A program made the translations under genes and the position numbers. The notes below the pieces were generated by a model. That model worked only from the letters and a program-made list of their open reading frames with translations, ran no database searches and was not told where the DNA came from. Shown piece after piece: positions 1 through 9,221 of a DNA stretch of 64,000 nucleotides. The stretch comes from Psychroserpens sp. GTDB lineage: Bacteria; Bacteroidota; Bacteroidia; Flavobacteriales; Flavobacteriaceae. The stretch spans positions 868,001-932,000 of the forward strand of contig JAEPNY010000001.1 of assembly GCA_017643165.1 (NCBI GenBank), written 5' to 3'. Positions within the stretch are counted from its first letter, which is position 1. Each line of letters begins with the position of its first letter.

Positions 1-72
1 CAATTTGATATTGCCGAAGTAAATCAAGAAGGTGTTGTGGTTTCATTAGATGAAGAAGAAGACGATAATTAA
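1..72 (+). CDS. C-terminal end of an unidentified protein (5' truncated)
   Basis: The first 23 codons read through in frame 1 to a TAA at 70-72. The tail ends in an acidic stretch (SLDEEEDDN). A hairpin terminator follows directly, which supports a true gene end. The fragment is too short to name a family. Confidence 0.6.
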   Translation, partial: QFDIAEVNQEGVVVSLDEEEDDN

Positions 73-104
73 TTAACATAGATAGAGTTTTAAATTAGAA
101 TTAG

Positions 105-137
105 CTCTCAACATGTATTTGTTGAGAGTTATTTTTT
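105..137 (+). terminator. Rho-independent terminator
   Basis: An 8-bp perfect stem (CTCTCAAC at 105-112 with GTTGAGAG at 121-128) with an 8-nt loop is followed by a T-rich run. It lies 32 nt after the stop of the truncated gene and separates it from the tRNA. Confidence 0.8.
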
Positions 138-174
138 TATTCTAAAAAAAGCTGTTATCTTTGCTGTCCAATAT

Positions 175-247
<73 letters not shown>

Positions 248-253
248 CGAAGA

Positions 254-285
254 AGCTCCTTGAGAAATTAAGGAGCTTTTATTTT
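254..285. terminator. bidirectional terminator between tRNA-fMet and amidohydrolase
   Basis: AGCTCCTT (254-261) pairs perfectly with AAGGAGCT (270-277) across an 8-nt loop and is followed by TTTATTTTA. The tRNA (forward) and the amidohydrolase (reverse, stop at 300) converge here, so it probably ends the tRNA transcript and possibly the opposing one. Confidence 0.7.
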
Positions 286-299
286 ATGTGAAATTCAGA

Positions 300-2027
300 T
301 TATTCGGTTTTTTGATAAACCACCTTCCCATCAAAAATGGTCATGACAATCTCAGTATCTAATATCTGATTTTCATCAACCGTCATGAGATCTTGATTAT
401 AAATAGTAAAATCAGCGAGCTTCCCAGGGTGGATTGATCCCTTGATCTCTTCCTCAAAGGCGCCATAAGCAGCGTCAAGTGTATAGGATTTCAAGGCTTG
501 CTCGCGTGTCATTTTTTGTTCTGGCTCGTATCCACCTTCAGGCATGCCTTGTAAAGTCTTACGACTTACACTTGCGTAAAAACTGGCGATTGGATTTATT
601 GGTTCGACAGGAACATCAGTTCCATTTACAATAGGAACGCCACTTTGTAAGAGATCCTGCCACATGTATGCGCCTTCTTTAATTCGTTTTTCGCCTAAGC
701 GATCAATTGCCCAAGGCCTGTCGGAAGACATGTGTACGGCTTGCATTGCAGGAATGACCTTTAACTCAGCAAAGCGTGGAATATCCTCTGGATGTAAATG
801 CTGGGCATGTTCGATTCTAAATCTGTGATCGGTGCCTTTCTTTGATAATTCTGTTAAGGCCGCTTCATAGCGATCTAAAATCTCTCGATTTGCCCGATCA
901 CCAATGGCGTGTGAACATACTTGGAAACCGTTTTGGAGTCCGCTTAGCGATGTTTCTTTTACAAATTCCATTGGCAGTGTTTCATGTCCGAAATGATCCG
1001 GTCGATCGGAGTATGGTTCTAAAAGCCAGGCGCCTCTCGAACCAAGAGCACCATCACAATTTAGCTTAACCGAACGTATCGTGAAACGATGATCAGGATC
1101 AACATTGATTCCTTTTTCATACCATTCATTAAGCAATTCTTTATCCCATCCTGTAAGCATAGCGTACATTCTGATATTCATCTTATCATTGGCTTTCATG
1201 TCATCGTACAACGCAATCGTTTCTCTACCAATGCCTGCATCATGGAAGCTTGTTATTCCATTTTTATAACAGGCTTTAATTGCTAGATCAAAGGCTTGTT
1301 TGTCAGATTCAGGTGTGTTTTCAGGAATATGACTTGTAATTAGGGTTTGTGCACGTTCATTAAATACACCTGTAGGTCTTCCAAATTCATCTACTAAAAC
1401 TTCTCCGCCTTCAATTTTATAAGATTTAATCCCTTCATCACTAAGTACGCGTAAGCCTGCAACTTCCATTGCTTTGGCATTGGCGAATCCTGCATGACCA
1501 CTCGCATGACGTAAATAAACAGGATTGTCAGGTGAAACTTCACTTAAACGATGATGTGTTTGAAAACCATTTACAAGTTCTTTAGGCATACTATCCCACT
1601 TACTTTGATGCCAACCGCGACCCGTGATCCATTCACCAGGTTTAGCTGTTTTCACACGTTCAGCAACAGCATCTATTATCTCTTGATAACTAGTGGTTTC
1701 TAAAAGATCCAATCGTAATTCATTATAGCCTAATCCCATAAAATGACCATGGCCTTCGATGAGACCTGGTGTCATGGTCTTGCCTTCAAGATCTAGAAGT
1801 TCAGTTTGATCATTTTTGAAACTTTCGGCTTCTGCCATACTACCAGCAAATAAAATTGTATTGTTCTTTACTGCGACAGCTTCAACAGTAGTCTGTGTAG
1901 AATCCACGGTATATATGGTTCCGCCATGGATAATCATAGTTGCGTAGTCTTGATCTTTTTTGGCACAAGAATTAAAAAAAAGAATGGCAATAGCCATTAC
2001 AAATAGTTGCAAAAATCGTGATGTCAT
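300..2027 (-). CDS. lipoprotein amidohydrolase (YtcJ-like, amidohydrolase family 3)
   Basis: 575 aa from the ATG at 2027. The frame stays open to an upstream ATG at 2075, but the downstream start gives a proper lipoprotein signal (MTSRFLQLF..., hydrophobic core, then FFNSC), so it is preferred. The body is an amidohydrolase of the YtcJ group: an HxH metal motif in EGHGHF (about H93/H95), the family segment DGALGSRGAWL, SHAIGDRANR, RIEHAQH and a late catalytic-type Asp in NGTDVPVEP. These enzymes hydrolyse amide or related bonds with one or two bound metals; the substrate cannot be told from sequence. It probably sits lipid-anchored in the periplasm or outer membrane. It is monocistronic and divergent from the methyltransferase gene at 2103. 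Confidence 0.85.
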   Translation of the reverse strand: MTSRFLQLFVMAIAILFFNSCAKKDQDYATMIIHGGTIYTVDSTQTTVEAVAVKNNTILFAGSMAEAESFKNDQTELLDLEGKTMTPGLIEGHGHFMGLGYNELRLDLLETTSYQEIIDAVAERVKTAKPGEWITGRGWHQSKWDSMPKELVNGFQTHHRLSEVSPDNPVYLRHASGHAGFANAKAMEVAGLRVLSDEGIKSYKIEGGEVLVDEFGRPTGVFNERAQTLITSHIPENTPESDKQAFDLAIKACYKNGITSFHDAGIGRETIALYDDMKANDKMNIRMYAMLTGWDKELLNEWYEKGINVDPDHRFTIRSVKLNCDGALGSRGAWLLEPYSDRPDHFGHETLPMEFVKETSLSGLQNGFQVCSHAIGDRANREILDRYEAALTELSKKGTDHRFRIEHAQHLHPEDIPRFAELKVIPAMQAVHMSSDRPWAIDRLGEKRIKEGAYMWQDLLQSGVPIVNGTDVPVEPINPIASFYASVSRKTLQGMPEGGYEPEQKMTREQALKSYTLDAAYGAFEEEIKGSIHPGKLADFTIYNQDLMTVDENQILDTEIVMTIFDGKVVYQKTE

Positions 2028-2090
2028 GTTAGTAGTTTTAAGTTTTGGTAAGTTACAACAATTATAGCACTTCAATAAAAGGGAAGTTTA

Positions 2091-2098
2091 TATTTTTG
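2091..2098 (+). promoter_or_regulatory. Bacteroidota -7 box (TATTTTTG) for the SpoU methyltransferase gene
   Basis: TATTTTTG fits the TAnnTTTG consensus and ends only 4 nt before the ATG at 2103, so the mRNA should have almost no 5' leader. No clear -33 TTG was found. Confidence 0.55.
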
Positions 2099-2102
2099 CA
2101 GT

Positions 2103-2561
2103 ATGATTGACAACTTTGAAAATGAGTTTTTTGGCATAGGAATCCAAAATGGCAAGACGCCTGAGAATTTGGGTGTGCTATGGCGTACAGCACAAAATCT
2201 TGGTGCTAGTTTTATTTTTACGATCGGAAATCGTTATGCGAAACAAGCCTGTGACACCCACAATGCAGTTAAGTCGATGCCTTATTTTCATTATGAGAAT
2301 TTTGATGAATTCTACAAGCATATTCCTAAAGGTGCTCGTATCGTTGGTGTTGAACTAACCGAAGAAGCTGAACCGTTAGAAACATTTCACCATCCACGAC
2401 GATGTGTTTATTTATTGGGCGCTGAAGATCATGGCTTATCGAAACAGGCCATAGAAAAAAGTCATTTTCTGGTAAAATTTAAATCTGAATTAAGCCTTAA
2501 TGTTTCCGTAGCCGGAAGTATTGTTATGTACGATCGTGGAATAAACAAACCTAGATCGTAA
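2103..2561 (+). CDS. TrmH/SpoU-family RNA 2'-O-methyltransferase
   Basis: 152 aa, the length of a bare SPOUT domain without an added RNA-binding domain. The three SpoU motifs are present: motif 1 NLGVLWRTAQNLG (about residues 23-35), motif 2 YLLGAEDHGLS (about 100-110) and motif 3 LNVSVAGSIVMYDR (about 132-145). Motifs 2 and 3 form the trefoil knot that binds S-adenosylmethionine. The likely substrate is a tRNA or rRNA ribose, but single-domain members differ in target (TrmL-like or others). It is followed after 29 nt by era, so both may be co-transcribed as a translation-related pair. Confidence 0.85.
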   Translation: MIDNFENEFFGIGIQNGKTPENLGVLWRTAQNLGASFIFTIGNRYAKQACDTHNAVKSMPYFHYENFDEFYKHIPKGARIVGVELTEEAEPLETFHHPRRCVYLLGAEDHGLSKQAIEKSHFLVKFKSELSLNVSVAGSIVMYDRGINKPRS

Positions 2562-2590
2562 CTTTGTAAAGAATTTAAGAAATTAGAGAT

Positions 2591-3472
2591 ATGCATAAAG
2601 CAGGTTTTGTAAATATTATAGGGAATCCTAATGTTGGGAAATCAACATTGATGAATGCCTTTATCGGTGAGAAGCTGTCTATAATTACCTCAAAGGCTCA
2701 AACCACACGACACCGCATTTTAGGGATAGTTAACGGTGAGGATTTTCAGGTGATTTTAAGTGATACACCAGGAATAATTAAGCCAGCTTATGAGTTACAG
2801 GAATCCATGATGGACTTCGTGAAATCTGCCTTCGATGATGCAGATGTTTTGTTGTATATGGTTGAAATTGGTGAAAAAGATCTAAAGGATGAAGCCTTTT
2901 TTAACAAGATCACGAATTCCAAAATCCCCATATTATTACTACTCAATAAAATTGACACCTCTGATCAGGCACAATTGGAAGAACAAGTTCAATTGTGGGC
3001 TCAAAAAGTTCCAAATGCAGAAATATTCCCGATATCGGCATTGGAAGGTTTTAATGTCAAGGAAGTATTCAATCGCATCATAGAACTACTACCAGAATCT
3101 CCGCCATTTTATCCTAAAGATCAACTCACGGATAAACCAGAACGTTTCTTTGTAAATGAAACCATTCGCGAAAAGATATTATTGCACTACAAAAAAGAGA
3201 TTCCATATGCCGTTGAGATTGAGACGGAAGAATTTTTCGAAGAAGAAAATATCATTCGAATGCGTTCAGTAATTATGGTGGAACGCGATACTCAGAAGGG
3301 TATTATCATCGGACATAAAGGAAGTGCCTTAAAACGTGTAGGAGTAGAGGCTAGAAAAGACCTTGAGCAATTCTTCGGGAAGCAAGTTCATCTTGAACTT
3401 TATGTTAAGGTAAATAAGAATTGGAGATCTAACCAACGTCAATTAAAACGTTTTGGATATAATCAGAAGTAG
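2591..3472 (+). CDS. era: GTPase Era
   Basis: 293 aa, the usual Era length. The N-terminal GTPase domain has G1 GNPNVGKS (residues 11-18), G3 DTPG (58-61), G4 NKID and G5 SALE. The C-terminal KH domain carries IGHKGSALK, which binds the 3' end of 16S rRNA during 30S maturation. In Flavobacteriia the anti-SD end of 16S is masked by bS21, so this contact has added interest in this lineage. It lies close to the second ribosome-assembly GTPase gene, der, with one reverse-strand gene between them. Confidence 0.96.
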   Translation: MHKAGFVNIIGNPNVGKSTLMNAFIGEKLSIITSKAQTTRHRILGIVNGEDFQVILSDTPGIIKPAYELQESMMDFVKSAFDDADVLLYMVEIGEKDLKDEAFFNKITNSKIPILLLLNKIDTSDQAQLEEQVQLWAQKVPNAEIFPISALEGFNVKEVFNRIIELLPESPPFYPKDQLTDKPERFFVNETIREKILLHYKKEIPYAVEIETEEFFEEENIIRMRSVIMVERDTQKGIIIGHKGSALKRVGVEARKDLEQFFGKQVHLELYVKVNKNWRSNQRQLKRFGYNQK

Positions 3473-3493
3473 GTTCGAAATTTCAATCCTGGA

Positions 3494-4012
3494 TTAATCT
3501 ATTGCATGTATATCTTCACTTCGAAGTGTGTCTCTCATGAAATGGTGTAGTTGATGCATTTCATCATGTCCCGCTTTTTTTCCTAATCGACCACCAAAAT
3601 AGAGGACAAACCAGAAAATAACCATCATTAAAGTGAGAAAGACTTGTATGACATAGCGTTCTCCTAATGACCAGTTGACATAAGCCCAAATACCAAAACC
3701 TATAAACAATCCTGCTACGACAAAATGCAAGAACATGAATAGTGTCCAAACGGTTGGGTTCGGTCCGAATAAACCATAAATCGTACTGGAAGGTCCTGTT
3801 TCGTCCTTATTGATCTCTAAATGTAACTGCGGCGACCAAAAGTGTTGTTTGGCTTTTGGGATCTTAATAAATACATGATCATCAATTCGAATCACTACAA
3901 AGTCAGATTGTGCTTTTTTTGTAGCTTCAAAAAGTCCCAATAGATATTCATTATCATGATTTACACTGAATTTAAATCGCGGTCTTAATACAACTTCGTT
4001 AGATAATGACAT
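3494..4012 (-). CDS. uncharacterised two-helix membrane protein
   Basis: 172 aa. A soluble N-terminal half (about 1-95) is followed by two predicted transmembrane helices (about 96-121 and 127-150) and a His-rich tail (HDEMHQLHHFMRD). No signal peptide or known catalytic motif is visible. It lies convergent to era (21 nt gap) and divergent from der. No family was recognised. The well-formed helices and good coding length make it a real gene. Confidence 0.7.
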   Translation of the reverse strand: MSLSNEVVLRPRFKFSVNHDNEYLLGLFEATKKAQSDFVVIRIDDHVFIKIPKAKQHFWSPQLHLEINKDETGPSSTIYGLFGPNPTVWTLFMFLHFVVAGLFIGFGIWAYVNWSLGERYVIQVFLTLMMVIFWFVLYFGGRLGKKAGHDEMHQLHHFMRDTLRSEDIHAID

Positions 4013-4111
4013 GGCACTTTGAATTGATGCTTTAAATTACTATTTTTTATTAAAAAATTGGAATCCATAAATCTTTAACTTAAAAATCGCTTAGCATCAG
4101 TACTTATTTAG

Positions 4112-4119
4112 TATTTTTG
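4112..4119 (+). promoter_or_regulatory. -7 box (TATTTTTG) upstream of der
   Basis: A perfect TAnnTTTG match 28 nt before the der ATG at 4148, in the divergent spacer. No convincing -33 TTG was found at the expected distance. Confidence 0.5.
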
Positions 4120-4147
4120 CCCACTATTTCAGAGGAAATTAGAAGTT

Positions 4148-5458
4148 ATGAGTAATATAGTTGCCATAGTAGGACGACCTAATGTAGGAAAGTCTACCTT
4201 TTTTAATCGCTTAATCCAGCGACGTGAAGCTATCGTTGACGCAGTTAGTGGTGTGACACGCGATAGACATTATGGAAAAACAGATTGGAATGGTCGTGAG
4301 TTTTCACTTATCGATACAGGTGGTTATGTACTTGGCAGTGACGATGAGTTTGAGGCTGAAATTGATAAGCAGGTTGAATTGGCGATTGACGAAGCCGATG
4401 CGATTATTTTTATGGTCGATGTGGAAACAGGTGTAACTGGAATGGACGAAGATGTAGCCGAATTACTTCGCAAAGTAGATAAACCTGTGTTTTTAGTTGT
4501 CAACAAAGTAGATAATAACAAACGCGCCGAAGATGCCGTAGAATTCTATGCACTCGGTCTGGGTGAGTATTACACAATTGCAAGTATAAATGGTAGCGGA
4601 ACTGGAGATTTGTTAGATGCTGTGGTTGCTGCCTTACCAGAGAAGGATGAAGCTGAAGTAGAAGTAGAGGAGTTACCAAGATTTGCAGTGGTTGGGCGAC
4701 CAAATGCCGGAAAGTCATCATTCATAAATGCATTAATTGGTGAGGATCGCTATATCGTTACAGATATTGCAGGTACAACTCGCGATGCCATTGATACAAA
4801 ATACAATAGATTCGGATTTGAATTCAATTTGGTGGACACGGCAGGAATACGCCGAAAATCGAAAGTTAAGGAAGATCTTGAGTTTTATTCGGTGATGCGA
4901 AGCATACGAGCAATTGAACATTGTGATGTTTGTTTATTAGTATTAGATGCGACGCGAGGGTTTGACGGTCAAGTTCAAAATATCTTTTGGTTAGCAGAAC
5001 GCAATCGTAAGGGAGTTGTAATCCTAGTTAATAAATGGGATTTGGTAGAAAAGGATAATCATACGACCAAAGAATTTGAAAAACGCATTCGTAAAGAGAT
5101 CGAACCATTCACTGATGTTCCAATCGTTTTTATATCGGTACTGAACAAGCAGCGAATTTACAAAGCTATAGAAACTGCGGTTGAGGTTTATAAAAACCGT
5201 TCGAAGAAAGTTAAAACCAGTAAGCTCAATGAAATTCTTCTACCAATAATAGAGAATTATCCACCGCCAGCGTATAAAGGTAAATTTGTGAAGATCAAAT
5301 ATATCATGCAGTTACCAACTCCGCAACCACAATTTGCATTCTTCTGTAATTTACCACAGTACGTACGTGAACCCTATAAACGATTTTTAGAAAACACGCT
5401 AAGAGAGCATTTCGACTTTCATGGCGTTCCAGTTAGTGTGTATATGCGTAAAAAGTAA
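4148..5458 (+). CDS. der: GTPase Der (EngA), 50S ribosome assembly
   Basis: 436 aa, typical for Der. It holds two consecutive GTPase domains: G1 GRPNVGKS (8-15), DTGG, NKVD in the first, and G1 GRPNAGKS (about 181-188), DTAG, NKWD in the second. A KH-like C-terminal domain follows (about 350-436). Der acts in late 50S subunit assembly. The first domain has DTGG where the second has DTAG, as is normal in the family. The T9SS gene starts 12 nt downstream. Confidence 0.97.
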   Translation: MSNIVAIVGRPNVGKSTFFNRLIQRREAIVDAVSGVTRDRHYGKTDWNGREFSLIDTGGYVLGSDDEFEAEIDKQVELAIDEADAIIFMVDVETGVTGMDEDVAELLRKVDKPVFLVVNKVDNNKRAEDAVEFYALGLGEYYTIASINGSGTGDLLDAVVAALPEKDEAEVEVEELPRFAVVGRPNAGKSSFINALIGEDRYIVTDIAGTTRDAIDTKYNRFGFEFNLVDTAGIRRKSKVKEDLEFYSVMRSIRAIEHCDVCLLVLDATRGFDGQVQNIFWLAERNRKGVVILVNKWDLVEKDNHTTKEFEKRIRKEIEPFTDVPIVFISVLNKQRIYKAIETAVEVYKNRSKKVKTSKLNEILLPIIENYPPPAYKGKFVKIKYIMQLPTPQPQFAFFCNLPQYVREPYKRFLENTLREHFDFHGVPVSVYMRKK

Positions 5459-5470
5459 TTCCTAGAGCTG

Positions 5471-7900
5471 ATGAAAAGATTGGTATTCATATTTGTTGTG
5501 TTTCGAATTGGATTCCAATTGTCATATGCTCAAAATACACCGCCGGAAATTGTTGTAGATGGACTTCAGGAATATTGCGCCGGAATTCCAATGCCTATTG
5601 TTACGGATGTCGCGATTACAGATGCCGACCCGAGCGACACGACTTTAAATGTCGTTTTTATTCAAATTTCTGGAGGATTTACGGTTAATCAAGATCTTCT
5701 TGTTCTCAATGGAACACATCCTAATATAACTGCTTCATGGAATGCGACCGAAGGGAAGCTAACACTTCAAGGTCCTGCTACTTTTGATGAATTTGAAGAC
5801 GCCATAAGAAATGTCACTTTCGAAACTGTTCAGACCAACTTTACTGAGGATAAAGATTTTTCAATTAATCTAGGTGACGCTAATTTCTTACCAGCTACGG
5901 GTCATTACTACCTATATGTGGCAAGTGATGGTATTACTTGGAATTCTGCTCGTGAAACTTCAGAAAATACATTCTATTTCGGATTGCAAGGATATCTTGC
6001 GACAATCACTTCTGAAGAAGAGGCGCAATTTGCAGGAGAACAGAGCCCAGGAACGGGATGGATTGGCGCCAGCGACTTTGGTAGTGAAGGAACATGGCGT
6101 TGGGTAACGGGACCTGAAGAGAACTTGGTGTTTTGGGAAGGCGGTGTAAATGGGGCGCCAGTAGCAGGTCAATTTTCATTTTGGAATGCAGGAGAACCCA
6201 ATAATTTTGGAGATGAGGATTTTGCACATATAACCGATCCGAGTATTGGTAATTTGGGTTCATGGAATGATCTGCCAAATGCTGGCGACCCAGAAGGACC
6301 TGCAAGTCCGTATTATCCTCGCGGGTATTTTGTTGAATTTGGAGGCATGCCTGGTGACCCAGAAATTAATTTGTCTGCAGGTTCTACAATAATTACACCT
6401 AAGCTTACCTTCGAATCAGACGTTGCATGTGCTGATGGATTAACTGCATTAACCGTTGCCTCTAATACACCAACTGTACTATGGTTTGAATCTATAGATT
6501 CTTCAGAGATTATAAATTCTGGCACCTCTTATGAAGTGTCATTGACTGAAAACACAACCTTTTGGATCATGCCGCTTTTTGATGGATGTACAGAGAGTTC
6601 TCGAATTCCGTTTGCAGTGACTTATTTGCCTAGTCCGTCAACTCAGGATATAACTATTGAGCAATGTGATGATGAGATTCCAGATGGACTCTCAATATTT
6701 AATCTTGAAATTTATGAAGCTGCTGTTGCTGATGGTATCGAATCTAATAGGCTAGTTACCTTTTACGAATCAAGCGATTTGAGTGATCCAATCGAAGGCG
6801 ATCTTTATAACAACATTACAAATCCTCAAGTCATTTATGCTCAAGTCGTTGACACCACGACAGGTTGCTCGAGTACTGCAGAAGTGACCTTAGAGGTAGC
6901 ATCTATGGTGTTAGGAACATTCACATTGGAAGATTGTGATACAACAGGAAACACCGGACGTATAATATGGGATTTATCTCAAGCAATACCGATTATTTTA
7001 GAAGGCTTACCGCCGTTTTATGACGTATCATTTTATGCGTCTTATCAAGATGCTCTGTTAAAAGATAATGCGCTGGTCAATAATTTTTTTAATCCTGAAC
7101 CTTATTTCTACACGATTTATTATCGTGTTGAAGAGTATGGAGATTGCTTCGCTATAGGAGAATTGAATCTAGTCGTTAAACCATTACCGAATGCACTAAA
7201 TGAGGAAACCCTATTGTATTGTTTAAATTCATTTCCTGAAACGATCACGTTAAGCGGAGGAATAATTGATGATGTCCCAAATAATTTTTATTACAATTGG
7301 TCTACAGGAGAAACTACAATTGATATTGAAATAAATGAAATTGGTGTTTATACAGTAGATATTTCATTTGTTGATGGGTGTTCTCGAACCAAAACCATTA
7401 CGGTTATTCCATCTAATGTAGCAACAATTGAAAGTTTCGAAGTTGATGACCTATCTGAAAATAACGTCATTACTGTTTTGGTTTCTGGAGAAGGTGTCTA
7501 TGAATATGCTTTAGATAATATTGAAGGACCATATCAGGAATCAAATGTATTTGAAAATGTGCCTTCTGGAATTTATACTATTTATATTCGTGATATTAAA
7601 AATGACTGCGGAATATCAAGTGATCAATTCTCGGTTATAGGATACCCTAAGTTTTTCACCCCGAATGGTGATGGAACTAATGACTTTTGGCAATTAAAAG
7701 GAATATCTGATCAATTTCAACCGAATTCTGAGATTTTCATTTTTGATCGCTATGGAAAGTTACTTTACACGCTTAATTCACCGTTTGATCAATGGGATGG
7801 GACTTTCAATGGTCAGCCATTACCAACTTCTGATTATTGGTTTTCTGCCACTTTACAGGATGGCCGATCGTTTCGAGGATATTTTACGTTGAAACGCTAG
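5471..7900 (+). CDS. T9SS type B cargo protein with C-type lectin-like domain
   Basis: 809 aa. The signal peptide runs to about residue 20 (...QLSYAQ). Residues about 135-285 are C-type lectin-like: LATITSEEEAQF, TGWIGASD, FWNAGEPNN (an EPN sugar-binding motif) and FAHI...WNDLP. The middle is made of Cys-containing beta-rich repeats of the kind common in flavobacterial adhesins. The end (about 725-809) is a gliding-motility-associated C-terminal domain: FFTPNGDGTNDFW, IFDRYGKLLY, WDGTFNGQPLPTSDYWF and a final GYFTLKR, the signal for type IX secretion and cell-surface attachment. The likely role is surface glycan binding; the ligand is unknown. It starts 12 nt after der but is unrelated in function. 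Confidence 0.88.
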   Translation: MKRLVFIFVVFRIGFQLSYAQNTPPEIVVDGLQEYCAGIPMPIVTDVAITDADPSDTTLNVVFIQISGGFTVNQDLLVLNGTHPNITASWNATEGKLTLQGPATFDEFEDAIRNVTFETVQTNFTEDKDFSINLGDANFLPATGHYYLYVASDGITWNSARETSENTFYFGLQGYLATITSEEEAQFAGEQSPGTGWIGASDFGSEGTWRWVTGPEENLVFWEGGVNGAPVAGQFSFWNAGEPNNFGDEDFAHITDPSIGNLGSWNDLPNAGDPEGPASPYYPRGYFVEFGGMPGDPEINLSAGSTIITPKLTFESDVACADGLTALTVASNTPTVLWFESIDSSEIINSGTSYEVSLTENTTFWIMPLFDGCTESSRIPFAVTYLPSPSTQDITIEQCDDEIPDGLSIFNLEIYEAAVADGIESNRLVTFYESSDLSDPIEGDLYNNITNPQVIYAQVVDTTTGCSSTAEVTLEVASMVLGTFTLEDCDTTGNTGRIIWDLSQAIPIILEGLPPFYDVSFYASYQDALLKDNALVNNFFNPEPYFYTIYYRVEEYGDCFAIGELNLVVKPLPNALNEETLLYCLNSFPETITLSGGIIDDVPNNFYYNWSTGETTIDIEINEIGVYTVDISFVDGCSRTKTITVIPSNVATIESFEVDDLSENNVITVLVSGEGVYEYALDNIEGPYQESNVFENVPSGIYTIYIRDIKNDCGISSDQFSVIGYPKFFTPNGDGTNDFWQLKGISDQFQPNSEIFIFDRYGKLLYTLNSPFDQWDGTFNGQPLPTSDYWFSATLQDGRSFRGYFTLKR

Positions 7901-7920
7901 TAAGAAATACGTACGAGAGA

Positions 7921-8778
7921 TTACCAACTTCCGCCAGCTCCACCACCAGAGAATCCACCGCCACCACCGAAGCCGCCAAAGCCACCACCAGAGAATCCGC
8001 CACCTGAACTGCCACTTCCCCAAATGCCACCGCTTGATCCACTGCTTCTACCATAACTTCCTCGTCCCATGTTGCTTAATATAATAGCATCAAGTAAACT
8101 TGTTCCTTTTTTTCTATAACCGCCACCACCGCCGCCTTTTCTGTTTTTAGTAATTGCGATAATTATGATGATGAAAATAATCACCATTACCAAAAGAACG
8201 ATTAGAGGAAATAAGGCTTCAATGGTATTATCAGATTTTGGTTGTGCTTTGTATTTACCACTTAAGACATCAAATATGGCATCGGTACCTTTATCTAATC
8301 CGGCAAAATAATTTCCGTTTTTAAATTCTGGAATAATAATACCTCTTATGATTGTTCCATTTATACCTGCTGTAAGTCGGTCTTCAACACCATAACCTGG
8401 AGATATCCAAATCTTTCTATCATCTTTAGCTAATAAAATAAAAACGCCATTGTCTTCATTTTTTTGACCGATCTCCCATTTATGTCCCCATTTTGGAGCC
8501 AGTAATCCAATATTTTCACCTTTCGTGGTTGGAATGATAACGATCATGACTTCAGTTGAGGTCGTATCGTTATAACGAACAAGCTTATCATATAAGTACT
8601 TGTATTCAGATGTACTTAAGGTATTTGTACTATCTATAACCGGTGGAATAAAACTTGGTTTGTCTGGGATATTATATTGCGCAAATCCTTGAACACAAAG
8701 TATCAAAAACATGAAGCATGTTAAGAATGTTGTCTTATCGATTCTAAATGTATGTATTGAAGATCTTAAAATGCGCAT
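7921..8778 (-). CDS. TPM-domain protein with glycine-rich tail (YgcG family)
   Basis: 285 aa. A signal sequence ends near FAQ (residue about 33). The TPM domain (DUF477, about 45-175) includes VMIVIIPTTKG and ISPGYGVEDRLTAG. A transmembrane helix (about 190-211) and a low-complexity glycine/serine tail ending in GGSW follow. This is the usual YgcG layout: domain outside, tail after the membrane anchor. It is the last gene of the LemA-TPM-TPM set, 3 nt after the previous stop. In other bacteria TPM proteins pair with LemA; their biochemical role is unsettled. Confidence 0.85.
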   Translation of the reverse strand: MRILRSSIHTFRIDKTTFLTCFMFLILCVQGFAQYNIPDKPSFIPPVIDSTNTLSTSEYKYLYDKLVRYNDTTSTEVMIVIIPTTKGENIGLLAPKWGHKWEIGQKNEDNGVFILLAKDDRKIWISPGYGVEDRLTAGINGTIIRGIIIPEFKNGNYFAGLDKGTDAIFDVLSGKYKAQPKSDNTIEALFPLIVLLVMVIIFIIIIIAITKNRKGGGGGGYRKKGTSLLDAIILSNMGRGSYGRSSGSSGGIWGSGSSGGGFSGGGFGGFGGGGGFSGGGAGGSW

Positions 8779-8781
8779 GAG

Positions 8782-9219
8782 CTATCCTTTTGAAATTGTA
8801 TCTGGAAGTTCATTAATGTCACCATGATCCCAAGGAAAATGAGCCTCTAATTGTTCACCCGCTTTTAACACACCTTCAATAATGCCTTTTTTAAATTGGC
8901 CATCTTTAAAATGATCTAACATGATGTCTTTAGTGCAATTCCAGAAGTCATTAGCAACCACATCGTTAATGCCTTTGTCTCCATAAATTACAAATGTTTT
9001 GTCATCTACTGCTACGTATATAAGTACACCATTTTGAAGTTTAGTATTATCCATTTTTAAGTAATGAAAAACCTCAGTAGCACGATCAAATGCATCTGCT
9101 GGTGCGTGACGTTCTATATGAACTCGAATTTCACCAGATGTATTTTGCTCAGCAATACGGATGGCTTCGATGATCTCCTGTTCTTCGTCAGCGGTCAGAA
9201 AGTCTTCAATACTTGACAT
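8782..9219 (-). CDS. TPM-domain protein, soluble form
   Basis: 145 aa with no signal peptide or membrane helix. The whole protein is one TPM domain: TSGEIRVHIERHAP, then VLIYVAVDDKTFVIYGDKGIND and a helical end. It sits 2 nt after lemA and 3 nt before the anchored TPM paralogue, so the three genes are almost certainly one operon. A cytoplasmic copy next to a secreted copy suggests they work on opposite faces of the membrane, which is inference. Confidence 0.85.
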   Translation of the reverse strand: MSSIEDFLTADEEQEIIEAIRIAEQNTSGEIRVHIERHAPADAFDRATEVFHYLKMDNTKLQNGVLIYVAVDDKTFVIYGDKGINDVVANDFWNCTKDIMLDHFKDGQFKKGIIEGVLKAGEQLEAHFPWDHGDINELPDTISKG

Positions 9220-9221
9220 TA

